This document shows positions 1 through 7,477 of a DNA stretch of 64,000 nt, in pieces. The position numbers and the translations under genes are program-made. The first letter of the stretch is position 1; the number at the start of each line of letters is the position of its first letter. The notes beneath the pieces were generated by a model. That model saw nothing but the letters and a program-made list of their open reading frames with translations, was not told where the DNA came from and did not search any database. Origin of the DNA: Actinopolyspora mortivallis DSM 44261 (lineage in GTDB: Bacteria; Actinomycetota; Actinomycetes; Mycobacteriales; Pseudonocardiaceae); the NCBI RefSeq assembly GCF_000384035.1, contig NZ_KB913024.1, forward strand, positions 2,289,584 through 2,353,583. The letters run 5' to 3'.

Positions 1-503
1 GGGGACCGCCGGCCTCCGGGAACTGGACCAGAGCCACGCACGCCGCCCAGAGCGGAGCACCGCCGCGACCACCGGTTCCACGCTCGGGCAAGGTCGGAAC
101 CAAACTGGACGGTGTGGGCCCCAACGGGGAACCGGTCTCCGTGTTGCTGGTCGAAGTGGTGGACCCGGCGGACTTCCTGCTCAGCGCGGCGGGTCACCAG
201 CTCTCCGAGGGACAGCGGGCGGTGGTGGTGCACACCGAGCTGACCAACCGGGGCCCCACGGCCTTCACGGCCCCACCGGACCGGCATCTGGTCCTGGTGA
301 CCACGGAGGGAACGACCGTTTCCAAGTCCTCGGTGTCGATGTCCTCACGGCCGCCGCACGGTCCCACGGTCTCGCCCGGGGAAACGGGAGGGGGGCACAC
401 CGTCTTCGTCCTGCCGGAGGAAACCGAGCTGAGCACAGTCGAGTGGTCTCCCACACCCGAACCGGGACCCCATTCCCTGGTCTGGGACATCACGGACTCG
501 TGA
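1..503 (+). CDS. 5'-truncated protein with a C-terminal DUF4352-like beta domain
   Basis: The reading frame is open from the window edge (first full codon at base 3) to a stop at 501-503, so the start lies outside the window. What remains is a basic, Pro/Ala/Gly-rich linker followed by a predicted beta-sandwich of about 110 residues. The segments VVVHTELTNRG and VSPGETGGG and the closing VWDITDS look like DUF4352-type domains of actinobacterial lipoproteins, which are exposed outside the membrane. The next gene, rluD, converges on it from 542. A GTG at 114 could also be read as a start, but the upstream frame has no stop, so truncation is the better reading. The family call is a resemblance only. 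Confidence 0.5.
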   Translation, partial: GPPASGNWTRATHAAQSGAPPRPPVPRSGKVGTKLDGVGPNGEPVSVLLVEVVDPADFLLSAAGHQLSEGQRAVVVHTELTNRGPTAFTAPPDRHLVLVTTEGTTVSKSSVSMSSRPPHGPTVSPGETGGGHTVFVLPEETELSTVEWSPTPEPGPHSLVWDITDS

Positions 504-541
504 GTCCCTCCCCGCGCTGGGTGCGGTTCGCCCGGAGGAAC

Positions 542-1471
542 TCAGTGGTCCTGGGCACGCAGCACGTCCAGGGCGTGCTGCAGGTCGGGGGGGTACTCGC
601 TGTCGAAGGTGACGCGGCGGCCGTCGGCGGGGTGGTCGAAGACCAGGGAGTAGGCGTGTAGCCACTGACGGGTGATTCCGAGGTGCCGTGCCAGTGTCGG
701 ATCGGCCCCGTAGGTCAGATCCCCGACACAGGGATGGCGCACCGCGGAGAAGTGCACCCTGATCTGATGGGTGCGGCCCGTTTCCAGCTTCACGTCCACC
801 AGCGAGGCGGCACGGAACGCCTCGACGATCTCGTAGTGCGTGACACTGGGTTTGCCCTCCGAGACCACCGCGAACTTGTGGTCGTGACGTGGGTGGCGGT
901 CGATGGGGGCGTCGATCGTCCCTTTGCTCGGGTCCGGGTGTCCCTGCACCAGCGCGTGGTAGTGCTTGTCCACGGTCCGTTCCCGGAACGCGCGTTTCAG
1001 CACCGAGTACGCGTGCTCCGACTTGGCGAGCACCATGACACCGGTGGTTCCGGCGTCCAGCCGGTGAACCACGCCCCGTCGTTCCGGAGGCCCCGACTCG
1101 GCCAGGTTGATCCCGGCCGCTGCCAGCCCGCCCAGCACGGTCGGGCCCTCCCATCCGGGGCTGGGGTGCACGGCCACGCCGACGGGCTTGTTGACCACCA
1201 CGAGGTCCTCGTCCTCGTGCACCACGGTCAGACCGTCGACCGGCACCGGGGGGGCCTCGGGCTCCTCCTGCCCGGGAAGCCGCACCTCCAGCCAGGACCC
1301 GGCCAACAGGCGGTCCGACTTGCCCGCCGGAGAACCGTCCAGCTCCACGTCACCGGACTCCGCGAGCGCTGCGACCGCGCTCCGGGACAATCCCAGCAGC
1401 CGGGCCAGTCCCGCGTCGACCCGCATCCCGTCCAGACCGTCCGGGACCGGAAGTGTTCGCAGATCAGTCAC
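542..1471 (-). CDS. rluD: 23S rRNA pseudouridine synthase, RluD type
   Basis: The protein has 309 residues. An N-terminal S4-like RNA-binding region (about residues 12-75) precedes the RluA/RluD catalytic domain. The catalytic motif [16 protein letters not shown] is present, with the Asp that attacks the target uridine, and so is the later RTHQIRVH motif. The enzyme converts uridines in the helix 69 loop of 23S rRNA to pseudouridine. The open frame runs further upstream, but the GTG at 1471 overlaps the lspA stop by 8 bp and gives the usual family length, so translational coupling to lspA is likely. The lspA-rluD order is common in actinobacteria. Confidence 0.92.
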   Translation of the reverse strand: MTDLRTLPVPDGLDGMRVDAGLARLLGLSRSAVAALAESGDVELDGSPAGKSDRLLAGSWLEVRLPGQEEPEAPPVPVDGLTVVHEDEDLVVVNKPVGVAVHPSPGWEGPTVLGGLAAAGINLAESGPPERRGVVHRLDAGTTGVMVLAKSEHAYSVLKRAFRERTVDKHYHALVQGHPDPSKGTIDAPIDRHPRHDHKFAVVSEGKPSVTHYEIVEAFRAASLVDVKLETGRTHQIRVHFSAVRHPCVGDLTYGADPTLARHLGITRQWLHAYSLVFDHPADGRRVTFDSEYPPDLQHALDVLRAQDH

Positions 1472-2171
1472 GTTTCCCCTCGTCGCTACCGCGTTCCGGA
1501 TCAGCGCTGTCGGAACGGTCCGGTTCCCCGTGTCCACCCCCTCGTTCCGAGGTGGGACCACCACGGGCCCGTCTCCCCGCCGCCCGACTTCCTCCCCGCT
1601 GCACGGTTCCGTCGTAGTCACGGCCGAGCAGCGCGAGCAGCACGATGAGCACGCCACCGCAGACGATCGCCGAGTCGGCCAGGTTGAACACCGGCCACAC
1701 ACTGCCGTCCGGGGCGAAGACCGACAGGAAGTCGATCACGTGGCCGTGCAGCGGAGCCGGATCCCGGAAGATCCGATCGACCAGGTTCCCGAGGGCCCCA
1801 CCGAGCACGAGACCGAGGCCGACGGCCCACGCCCGGGAGCGCAGTTTCGGCGCGAACCAGACGATGGCTCCGACGATGGCTGTCGCCAGCAGGGCCAACA
1901 CCCAGGTATGACCGGTGGCGATACTGAACGCCGCCCCCGGGTTACGGTACAGCACCAGGTACAGCGCCCCGCCGAGCAGCTTGACCGGAGGTTCGCCCTC
2001 CAGCCTGGCCACCGCCAACGACTTGGTCAGCACGTCCAGCACGAGCATCACGGCCGCGATCCCGAACAACAGCCCCAGCAGACCCCAGCGGGGGCCCTGC
2101 CCGGAGGCCACCGACACGTGCTGCTTTCCGTCCCCGGCCCCCGGGCCGGACTGGCGGTGTTTCTCGCTCAC
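1464..2171 (-). CDS. lspA: Prolipoprotein signal peptidase (SPase II)
   Basis: The protein has 235 residues from the GTG at 2171; the frame continues upstream without recognisable family sequence. Four hydrophobic segments lie between about residues 30 and 175. The two catalytic aspartates are in GNLVDRIF and FNLADSAI. The enzyme cleaves lipidated prolipoproteins ahead of the modified cysteine, at the outer face of the membrane. A charged Arg/Gly/Ser-rich tail of about 50 residues after the last membrane segment is longer than in E. coli LspA, but such tails occur in actinobacteria. It overlaps rluD by 8 bp and is divergent from gnd. Confidence 0.93.
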   Translation of the reverse strand: MSEKHRQSGPGAGDGKQHVSVASGQGPRWGLLGLLFGIAAVMLVLDVLTKSLAVARLEGEPPVKLLGGALYLVLYRNPGAAFSIATGHTWVLALLATAIVGAIVWFAPKLRSRAWAVGLGLVLGGALGNLVDRIFRDPAPLHGHVIDFLSVFAPDGSVWPVFNLADSAIVCGGVLIVLLALLGRDYDGTVQRGGSRAAGRRARGGPTSERGGGHGEPDRSDSADPERGSDEGKRD

Positions 2172-2407
2172 GGCCCCATTGTCCCCGACCGACAGCTGCC
2201 CGCGCCCAGCAGGATGCGCCGCCCCCTCCCACGACCAGCACTGTGCTCCGGTGACGTTCCACCGGACTGAGGCGATGGGCGCGAACACCCACACTGCGCA
2301 CCGCACCGACATGAGCTAGGCAATCCGGGGGAACACCTCACCCGGTCGACGATGTTGACCGGAACGGAACTCTCCGGCTCACCGGATCGGGAACGAACGG
2401 AGCACAC
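2172..2407. promoter_or_regulatory. Divergent lspA/gnd intergenic region
   Basis: This 236-bp gap separates two diverging genes and should hold promoters for both. The gnd start is preceded by GGAG five bases before its ATG. No hexamer pair is clear enough to place a promoter. Confidence 0.4.
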
Positions 2408-3838
2408 ATGAGCGACAAGGCCCACATCGGGGTAACCGGCCTGGCGGTCATGGGCCGCAACCTGGCCCGCAACCTCGCACGCAACGGTCATCGGGTGGCG
2501 GTGCACAACAGGCACCGGGAACGGACCGACGAGCTGCTGGAGCTGTTCGGCTCGGAGGGGGAGTTCGTGCCGAGCTACTCGCTGCGGGAACTGGTGGACT
2601 CCCTGCAACGCCCCCGACGTGTCGTGGTGATGGTCAAGGCCGGAGGCCCCACGGACGCGGTGCTGGCGGAACTCGTCCCCCTGTTGGACGAGCAGGACAT
2701 CGTCGTCGACGCGGGCAACGCCAATTTCGAGGACACCCGCCGCCGGGAGGCCGAGCTGGCCGAACGGGGGGTGCGGTTCGTCGGAGCCGGGGTCTCCGGC
2801 GGCGAGGAGGGGGCGCTGCACGGGCCGAGCATCATGCCGGGAGGGGACTCCAGCGCCTACCGTGACCTGGAACCCACGCTGCGTTCGATCGCGGCCGACG
2901 TGGAGGGCGTCCCCTGCGTCACACACGTGGGTCCCGACGGGGCGGGCCACTTCGTCAAGATGGTCCACAACGGGATCGAGTACGCCGACATGCAGCTCAT
3001 CGCCGAGGCCTACGACCTGCTGCGCGGGGTGCTGGGACACACTCCGGCGGAGAGCGCCGAAACGTTCCGTTCCTTCGACCGCGGGCGGCTGAACTCTTAC
3101 CTGATCGGGATCACTGCCGAGGTGCTCGACCACACCGACGAGCGAACCGGTCGCCCGTTCGTGGACGTCGTGCTGGATCAGGCGGAGCAGAAGGGGACGG
3201 GACGCTGGACGGTGCAGAACGCCCTGGAACTGGCCAGCCCGGTCAGCGGAATAGCCGAAGCGGTGTTCGCACGCTCCCTGTCCGGCAACACCGAACTGCG
3301 CGCTGCGGGCTCCGGGCTGCCCGGCCCCCGTGGTGCACGGACGCCCGAGAGGGAGCAGTTCGTCGCCGACGTGGAACAGGCCCTGTACGCGTCGAAGATC
3401 GTCGCCTACGCCCAGGGATTCGACCAGATCCGCGCGGGAAGCCACGCCTACGGGTGGAACATCGACCTGGCCTCGGTGGCCGCGATCTGGCGCGGAGGCT
3501 GCATCATCCGGGCGAAGTTCCTGGACCGCATCCGCGCCGCCTACGAACAGAACCCGGGACTGGCCAGCCTGCTGGCCGACGAGGACTTCCGGCAGGCCCT
3601 GTCCGGGGCCCAGGAGTCCTGGCGACGGGTGGTGGCCACGGCCGCGGAGTTCGGCCTGCCCACACCGGGGATCTCCTCCGCACTGGCCTACTACGACACC
3701 GTCCGCGCCGAACGGCTGCCCGCCGCCCTGGTACAGGGACAGCGGGACTACTTCGGCGCCCACACCTACCGGCGCACCGACCTCGACGGCGTGTTCCACA
3801 CCGAATGGGCCGGAGACCGCTCCGAACACGAGGCGTGA
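2408..3838 (+). CDS. gnd: 6-phosphogluconate dehydrogenase (decarboxylating)
   Basis: The protein has 476 residues, the long dimeric form. It oxidises and decarboxylates 6-phosphogluconate to ribulose 5-phosphate with NADP+, in the oxidative pentose phosphate pathway. The N-terminal nucleotide-binding region carries GLAVMGRNLARN. The substrate signature GVSGGEEGALHGPSIMPGG and the catalytic stretch GPDGAGHFVKMVHNGIEY are intact, including Lys and Glu. The usual GNS motif reads GNAN here. The last 31 codons and the terminator are duplicated exactly 4,981 bp downstream, and the accessory island lies between the two copies. The gene itself is complete. A GGAG ribosome site precedes the ATG. Confidence 0.96.
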   Translation: MSDKAHIGVTGLAVMGRNLARNLARNGHRVAVHNRHRERTDELLELFGSEGEFVPSYSLRELVDSLQRPRRVVVMVKAGGPTDAVLAELVPLLDEQDIVVDAGNANFEDTRRREAELAERGVRFVGAGVSGGEEGALHGPSIMPGGDSSAYRDLEPTLRSIAADVEGVPCVTHVGPDGAGHFVKMVHNGIEYADMQLIAEAYDLLRGVLGHTPAESAETFRSFDRGRLNSYLIGITAEVLDHTDERTGRPFVDVVLDQAEQKGTGRWTVQNALELASPVSGIAEAVFARSLSGNTELRAAGSGLPGPRGARTPEREQFVADVEQALYASKIVAYAQGFDQIRAGSHAYGWNIDLASVAAIWRGGCIIRAKFLDRIRAAYEQNPGLASLLADEDFRQALSGAQESWRRVVATAAEFGLPTPGISSALAYYDTVRAERLPAALVQGQRDYFGAHTYRRTDLDGVFHTEWAGDRSEHEA

Positions 3839-3898
3839 AACCCCGTGGGGGCGTGCCCCCTCCGGACACGCCCCCACGGAAACGACCACGACACCTCG
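3746..3898 (+). repeat. Left copy of 153-bp perfect direct repeat (gnd 3' end + terminator)
   Basis: These 153 bases are identical to 8727-8879 with no mismatch. They cover the last 31 codons of gnd, its stop, the terminator hairpin and 19 bases beyond. In this copy they belong to the intact gnd. Together the two copies bound the island, like attachment sites or the product of a single-crossover integration. Confidence 0.97.
3843..3879 (+). terminator. gnd terminator hairpin
   Basis: A perfect 13-bp inverted repeat (3843-3855 and 3867-3879, arm CCGTGGGGGCGTG) with an 11-base loop begins five bases after the gnd stop. There is no long T-run, as is usual in high-G+C actinobacteria. Confidence 0.85.
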
Positions 3899-3946
3899 GT
3901 GTCCAACACCACGAGCCCCTCCCCACCCGGCCACGCGGCGGCAGCA
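3892..3946 (-). pseudogene. Orphan fragment of ileS
   Basis: These 55 bases match the interior of the real ileS gene (9212-9266) with four mismatches and encode the same PGGEGxVVLDTEV peptide on the minus strand. The match begins exactly where the 153-bp repeat ends. The two share the seven bases CACCTCG, which also occur in both parent sequences. This looks like a second gnd/ileS junction in which about 330 bp, including the true ileS 3' end, were lost by a short-homology deletion. It is non-functional. Confidence 0.85.
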
Positions 3947-3963
3947 GACGTTGTTGACGTGCT

Positions 3964-3983
3964 CCCCGCCGTGAACGGCGGGG
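3964..3983 (-). repeat. Right-end hairpin of the IS200/IS605-type element
   Basis: A perfect 8-bp stem (CCCCGCCG/CGGCGGGG) with the four-base loop TGAA lies just downstream of the tnpB stop. This is the position of the transposase recognition hairpin, and of the guide-RNA scaffold in TnpB systems. It is intact although tnpB is not. Confidence 0.7.
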
Positions 3984-3995
3984 ATTCCGACGCGG

Positions 3996-4554
3996 CTATA
4001 CCGCGTGCGGAGCGGCGTTCCCTCGCGGGGTTCCGCTGCTTCCTGCTTCCGCAGCAACCGCCCCGGTGTGGGGTCTTACGTCGCCTCCACAGGCGTTTAG
4101 CCTCTCCGCCCGTCCGGCGGCGAGGATGTTTCGTGCTGCGTTGATGTCGCGGTCGTGCACCGCTCCACACGGGCAGGACCAGATGCGCACTCCCAACGGC
4201 TTGCCACCGGTCGCGCTTGGACTTGAACCTCGGTGTGCCCACCCGACGTCCCGCACGTTTGCCCTTCAGCGAATCGAAGAAGTTCCGGTAGGCGGCGTCG
4301 CAGTCGCGGATGGCCTGTTGCAGCACGATGTTCGAGCACTCCGCGAGCCAGCCGCGTTCGTCGGTGTGCTTGGCGTCGGTGATCAGCCGCTTCTGAAGCA
4401 CGGTGCCACTGGGGAACTTCTCCCCCGCCGCGTGGGCGTCCTGCCGGGCACGCACGGCGTCGTTGTACACGACACGGGCGTTGCCGAACGCCTGCGCCAG
4501 CGCCTGACGCTGGGACTCGTCCGGATAGAGCCGGTAGCAGCACCGCAGTTGCAC
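3996..4554 (-). pseudogene. tnpB: Internally deleted TnpB (RNA-guided nuclease) remnant
   Basis: From the GTG at 4554 about 116 residues read as a normal TnpB N-terminus (CYRLYPDESQ, then VYNDAVRARQ and [11 protein letters not shown]). Near base 4205 the sequence jumps to another frame carrying the family C-terminus: the CPCG zinc-finger half and [14 protein letters not shown], ending at a stop at 3996. The central region with most of the RuvC-like nuclease core is missing, along with the first half of the zinc finger. TnpB is normally about 370-400 residues, so roughly half is gone. In the original frame the open reading continues through the ileS fragment and into gnd antisense, which is meaningless. 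Confidence 0.85.
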
Positions 4555-4597
4555 GACTGATCACCTCCCTTCGTTGATCACTGCACCATGTTGGTCT

Positions 4598-5000
4598 ATG
4601 GCAAACACCGAGGACTATCGCACTGGCAGACGCTGTGTTTTTGGAATGCACGTCCACTTGGTCTTCGTGACGAAGTACCGCAGGAACGTGCTCACCGGCC
4701 AACACCACGACTTCCTGCGTGAGGTGTTCGCGAAGGTCTGCGCCGACTTCGGCGCGAGCCTGACCGAGTGCAACGGCGAAGACGACCACGTGCACCTGCT
4801 CGTGGAGTATCCGCCGCAGGTAGCCGTGTCGAAGCTGGTGAACAGCCTCAAGGCGTGGCCTCCCGGCGCCTCAAACAGCGCTTCCGAATGCGGACCTACC
4901 GGGGCATCTGTGGTCGCCGTCGTACTTCGCCGCTTCGTGCGGCGGGGCGCCGCTGTCGATCATTCGACAGTACGTGGAAAACCAGGGTCGCCCTGCATAG
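4598..5000 (+). pseudogene. tnpA: Frameshifted TnpA, Y1/HUH transposase
   Basis: The first 85 codons read cleanly from ATG 4598 and include the HUH motif DDHVHLLVEYPP. After VNSLK (about 4852) the reading must shift to continue as GVASRRLKQRF. Near 4900-4908 it must shift again to reach LWSPSYFAASCGG and SIIRQYVENQGRPA, which carries the catalytic tyrosine, ending at TAG 4998-5000. Both lesions look like single-base losses. The conceptual product has the normal length of about 135 residues. It is divergent from the tnpB remnant with only 43 bases between the starts. Confidence 0.87.
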
Positions 5001-5071
5001 CGTGCCCGACGAAGAACACTCCTAATCGACTCACTCCCGCCTAAAGGCCAGAACTTGCGCCGACTCCCGGG

Positions 5072-5545
5072 TCAGAGGGCGAGGTAGCCCTGCTGCCACT
5101 GCACGGTGGTGGGGCGCGTGCCGGTGGCGGCATAGTTGCCGAGGGCGTGGCGAATCCGTTCGAGAGGCAGGGACGCCGAGCTGGGGAAATAGGTGGGTTC
5201 GTCGGCGGCGAACATGAGCGCGGGACGATCAGTCGAGTCAGTCGGGTTGTAGGTGTCGAGTACGTCTCCGGCGGTCATGTCGATCCAGGCCATCGCGCCC
5301 CACCCGGTGTCGGGATTCACCGCGACACGGAGATAGGCAGGTGGGTACTGGGGTTGGTCCTCATCGTGGTGCGACCGGGCAGGGCGGTCCCACACCGTGA
5401 CCAGGGTGGTGCGGTTCCCCTCGGTGGATTCGGTGACCACGCGGTCGAGCAGCCTCCCGGTTTCCTCGGGAGTGTAGGCGTACTGCGACCCGCGATGCTG
5501 GTCGAACATGACCGTGAGTACGGCTGCGGTGTCGAGCGCTGTCAT
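5072..5545 (-). CDS. Imm1-family immunity protein
   Basis: The protein has 157 residues from ATG 5545, which overlaps the toxin stop by 4 bp (ATGA). The Imm1 pattern is visible: a central YPPAYLRVAV strand followed by GWGAMAWID, then PTYFPSSASLPLERIRHAL and a closing TRPTTVQW. Imm1 proteins are cytoplasmic antitoxins that bind the cognate deaminase toxin in actinobacterial polymorphic toxin systems. Here the gene directly follows a SCP1.201/DddA-like deaminase, its most typical partner. No signal peptide or membrane segment is seen. It is the last gene of a three-gene minus-strand operon (6644-5072). Confidence 0.82.
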   Translation of the reverse strand: MTALDTAAVLTVMFDQHRGSQYAYTPEETGRLLDRVVTESTEGNRTTLVTVWDRPARSHHDEDQPQYPPAYLRVAVNPDTGWGAMAWIDMTAGDVLDTYNPTDSTDRPALMFAADEPTYFPSSASLPLERIRHALGNYAATGTRPTTVQWQQGYLAL

Positions 5546-6381
5546 GCCTGTCCCTCGATTCGTACTGGTCGTGTCGCGCCTGGCTCGTACACGTCGAGCA
5601 CATAGCCTTTCGGCAGGATCGCGGCGACCGCGGCCCGGCACCCGAGCGGGCCGTCGCACATCTCGTTGTTGATGGCGACCGCCGCGTGGGTGATTCCAGC
5701 TTCCCGCATCCGCATCGCCACCTTGGTCTCGACGTGGGTCGATGTCTCAGGCATGGCCAGATCCGGCCGTGGGATCGGGAACCGCTCACCAACGGTGACG
5801 AGCATGGTGTCGATCCGGTCGATGAGTTGACGCTCCTGCCGAGTCTGTGGTGTCTCGTTGTGTTCGTCCTCGGGTTCGCGTTCCCACCGTTCGGTTCCAG
5901 GTTTCCACACACGGCGGCCGGAGCCGCCGCTTTGCACCTTCACATCACCGGATCCGGGGATACCGCGCAGAATGCCAACCGTTTTTCCGCGCCCGCCGGG
6001 GCGTTCCGGTAGTTTCTCGCGGGCGTGGCGTACCCACTCATCGACCGCGTCGGGGTCGTCGCTGACCGGTGGCCGGTAGGTCGACGGGTGCGGCAGGCTC
6101 GGTGGGGGCTGCTCGCCGCTGATGCCGAGGGTGGCCAGATAGCCCACCAGATGCCCGCGGGTGCTCTCGGACAGCCCCAGGACTTCGTCGACGCGTTCGC
6201 GGGCTCGTTCGAGTAGCGCCACGGCCTGGGCCAGCTCGGGCGAGCTGCTGCCTGGGCCGATCTCGGCCAGGGTGGGCAGGGCGTACTCCTCGATCCAGGC
6301 CCGCACCCGGTGTAGATGTTCGGGAGGCAGCCGCCCGAACATCCCGGCCAGAGTGTTGGCCAGCTCTTCCACCTCGGACAC
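5542..6381 (-). CDS. SCP1.201/DddA-like DNA cytosine deaminase toxin
   Basis: The protein has 279 residues. Residues 1-90 are alpha-helical (EELANTLAGMFG and following). A Pro-rich linker leads to a deaminase-fold domain from about residue 110, with LPERPGGRGKTVGILRG as its first strand. The zinc site is visible as HVETK (His ligand and catalytic Glu) and CDGPLGC (Cys ligands), followed by ILPKGYVLDVY. This family includes DddA, which deaminates cytosine in double-stranded DNA; that activity here is inferred. The start was set at GTG 6381, seven bases after AAAGGGGG. An upstream GTG at 6399 overlapping the previous stop is the alternative. No signal peptide is seen. Imm1 follows immediately. 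Confidence 0.85.
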   Translation of the reverse strand: MSEVEELANTLAGMFGRLPPEHLHRVRAWIEEYALPTLAEIGPGSSSPELAQAVALLERARERVDEVLGLSESTRGHLVGYLATLGISGEQPPPSLPHPSTYRPPVSDDPDAVDEWVRHAREKLPERPGGRGKTVGILRGIPGSGDVKVQSGGSGRRVWKPGTERWEREPEDEHNETPQTRQERQLIDRIDTMLVTVGERFPIPRPDLAMPETSTHVETKVAMRMREAGITHAAVAINNEMCDGPLGCRAAVAAILPKGYVLDVYEPGATRPVRIEGQA

Positions 6382-6395
6382 GGTCGGGCCCCCTT

Positions 6396-6644
6396 TCACA
6401 GCACGGCGGAGAACGCACGCACATGCTCGGCGGCCTGCGCTACGGCTTGGACCGCTTCGCCAGCCTTCTCGTGGGCAATCCCGAGAAGCTGCATCGCCTG
6501 CTGTACGTCGTGGTTGGTGCTGGTCCCGGCGACCTGGTGTAGCTGTCCGCGCAGCTCCTCGAGCGTGGTCCGCACGGCTTGCAGCTCGCCGGCGGGCGCG
6601 GTGTCGATGATCTGCTGTAACCGGCCGCGAATCTCTTCCAGCAT
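6396..6644 (-). CDS. Small helical protein, first gene of the toxin operon
   Basis: The protein has 82 residues, is entirely alpha-helical in character, and is rich in Ala, Glu and Gln. Two long amphipathic helices are broken near GTSTNHDVQQ. It resembles WXG100-sized partners or adaptor proteins of secreted toxins but has no WxG motif. The ATG at 6644 has AGGAG seven bases upstream; a GTG one codon earlier is possible. The stop lies 14 bases before the chosen toxin start, so the two are probably co-translated. A role as chaperone, adaptor or secretion partner is inference from position only. Confidence 0.7.
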   Translation of the reverse strand: MLEEIRGRLQQIIDTAPAGELQAVRTTLEELRGQLHQVAGTSTNHDVQQAMQLLGIAHEKAGEAVQAVAQAAEHVRAFSAVL

Positions 6645-6675
6645 CACTGGTCTCCTCTCAGCGTGGGAGGACAGT

Positions 6676-6695
6676 CAGACCGCCTTCGCGGTCTG
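6676..6695 (-). promoter_or_regulatory. Hairpin in the leader of the toxin operon
   Basis: A perfect 8-bp stem (CAGACCGC/GCGGTCTG) with a four-base CTTC loop lies 32 bases before the start of the small helical protein gene. It could be a leader structure, an operator or a terminator of upstream transcription. Confidence 0.4.
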
Positions 6696-6874
6696 CCACG
6701 GATGGATGCCCGGCCGATGCCGTCGGGGGCAGGCACCGGCCGGGCCGAACGACCCCGATGCCGGGTGGAGGCAGGCACCGGGCCGTGGTCTCTACAGGGC
6801 GCGCAGCCGCGCCAGCACGCGGGCCAACAGCGCCCGGTCCGGGGACAGGGACAGCTCCGGGCTAGGCTCGGGCC

Positions 6875-6907
6875 GCCGACCCGCCGGGTTGGAGCCGCCG
6901 GGTCGGC
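6875..6907 (-). terminator. Probable terminator of the small zinc-finger operon
   Basis: A 9-bp perfect stem (GCCGACCCG/CGGGTCGGC) with a 15-base loop lies about 100 bases beyond the stop of the gene at 7005. It is placed to end that transcript before the toxin operon. Confidence 0.45.
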
Positions 6908-7004
6908 GTCTGGCCACCGCCGCCAGCGGCAGGGTGCGAGCCAGGACACCCGGCGGGGCCAGCACAGCCCGGCCAGACCCAGCTCGGCCGGCCGTGAGAA
7001 GGGC

Positions 7005-7238
7005 CTAGGCATCGGTGCCGCCGTAGCTGGCCGAATTCTCCCCCGGAACCGGAGCCGTTTCCCGTGTCTCGGCGTGCTCGCGCAACGCGGCGGACAGCTC
7101 GTCCAACGCCTCGGCCACGTCCCGACACCGCCCGGCGGTGGCGCGGCGCCCGCCCACCTCGTAGGCGGTCTGCTCCACCAGCCACACGCCCCGCATCAGC
7201 AGCTCGGCCAGCCCGGCCGCCGCACTCGGCCCGCTCAC
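7005..7238 (-). CDS. Small hypothetical protein
   Basis: The protein has 77 residues, helical, with an acidic Ser/Thr-rich tail (APVPGENSAS). I do not recognise the family. The GTG start at 7238 overlaps the stop of the upstream zinc-finger gene by 4 bp (GTGA), so the two are translated together. Small genes of this kind commonly accompany XRE/DUF397 regulators in actinobacteria, and such a pair lies just beyond the zinc-finger gene. Confidence 0.6.
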   Translation of the reverse strand: MSGPSAAAGLAELLMRGVWLVEQTAYEVGGRRATAGRCRDVAEALDELSAALREHAETRETAPVPGENSASYGGTDA

Positions 7239-7477
7239 GCCTGGCTCTCCGTGTCCCGACGCGGCGGAGCCCCCACGATCTCCCTGGCTCTGGTGTCACA
7301 CTCCGGACACGTCCACCACAACCACGCCAGCTCGCCCTCACGGGCCTCCAGGGCCTGCCCACACAGGGTGGACACCACCTGCCCCTCCGGAAACTGCGTC
7401 CGCCCGGACGGCCGCCTGTCCTCGCTGACATGGCGCCCCCCACCGGCGGGCACCCACGCAAACGGAATCTGCGACAT
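7235..7477 (-). CDS. Small zinc-finger protein
   Basis: The protein has 80 residues. A first cysteine in VVSTLCGQ and a CxxC pair in WWTCPECD are arranged as in a common actinobacterial zinc-finger family that neighbours XRE/DUF397 regulators. These proteins have no established function; DNA binding or protein contacts are inferred. The gene begins at ATG 7477 and shares an A/T-rich divergent promoter region with the XRE gene. It overlaps the following small gene by 4 bp. Confidence 0.65.
   Translation of the reverse strand: MSQIPFAWVPAGGGRHVSEDRRPSGRTQFPEGQVVSTLCGQALEAREGELAWLWWTCPECDTRAREIVGAPPRRDTESQA

Larger units (their letters stand above)
3950..5065. mobile_element. Decayed IS200/IS605-type element
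   Basis: A divergent tnpA/tnpB pair is flanked by short palindromes. A strong hairpin lies beyond the tnpB 3' end (3964-3983). An imperfect one around 5037-5051 (GCC-TAAA-GGC core) lies beyond tnpA. Elements of this family move as single strands using a HUH transposase that recognises such end hairpins. Both genes are damaged, so the copy cannot move on its own. The outer limits are approximate because the family leaves no target duplication. Confidence 0.75.
6645..7004. other. Non-coding stretch upstream of the toxin operon
   Basis: No convincing gene lies in these 360 bases; the open frames have Arg/Pro/Cys-rich shadow composition. The stretch contains two hairpins, 6676-6695 and 6875-6907, and must hold the promoter of the toxin operon. 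Direct repeats of a GGCAGGCACCGGG-like motif occur around 6730-6785. Confidence 0.5.

Noticed and set aside
2168-4057. A 629-codon minus-strand open frame over gnd
   Set aside because: It is antisense to an intact gnd gene, has Arg/Gly/Val shadow composition and matches no family.
3766-4554. A 262-residue minus-strand open frame reading from TnpB through the ileS fragment into gnd antisense
   Set aside because: Only the first ~116 residues are TnpB. The rest crosses a deletion junction, the ileS scar and the gnd terminator, so it is an accident of frame.
6644-7012. A 122-codon minus-strand frame upstream of the toxin operon
   Set aside because: Very rich in Arg, Pro, Cys and Trp with no family likeness; it overlaps two hairpins and the likely promoter.
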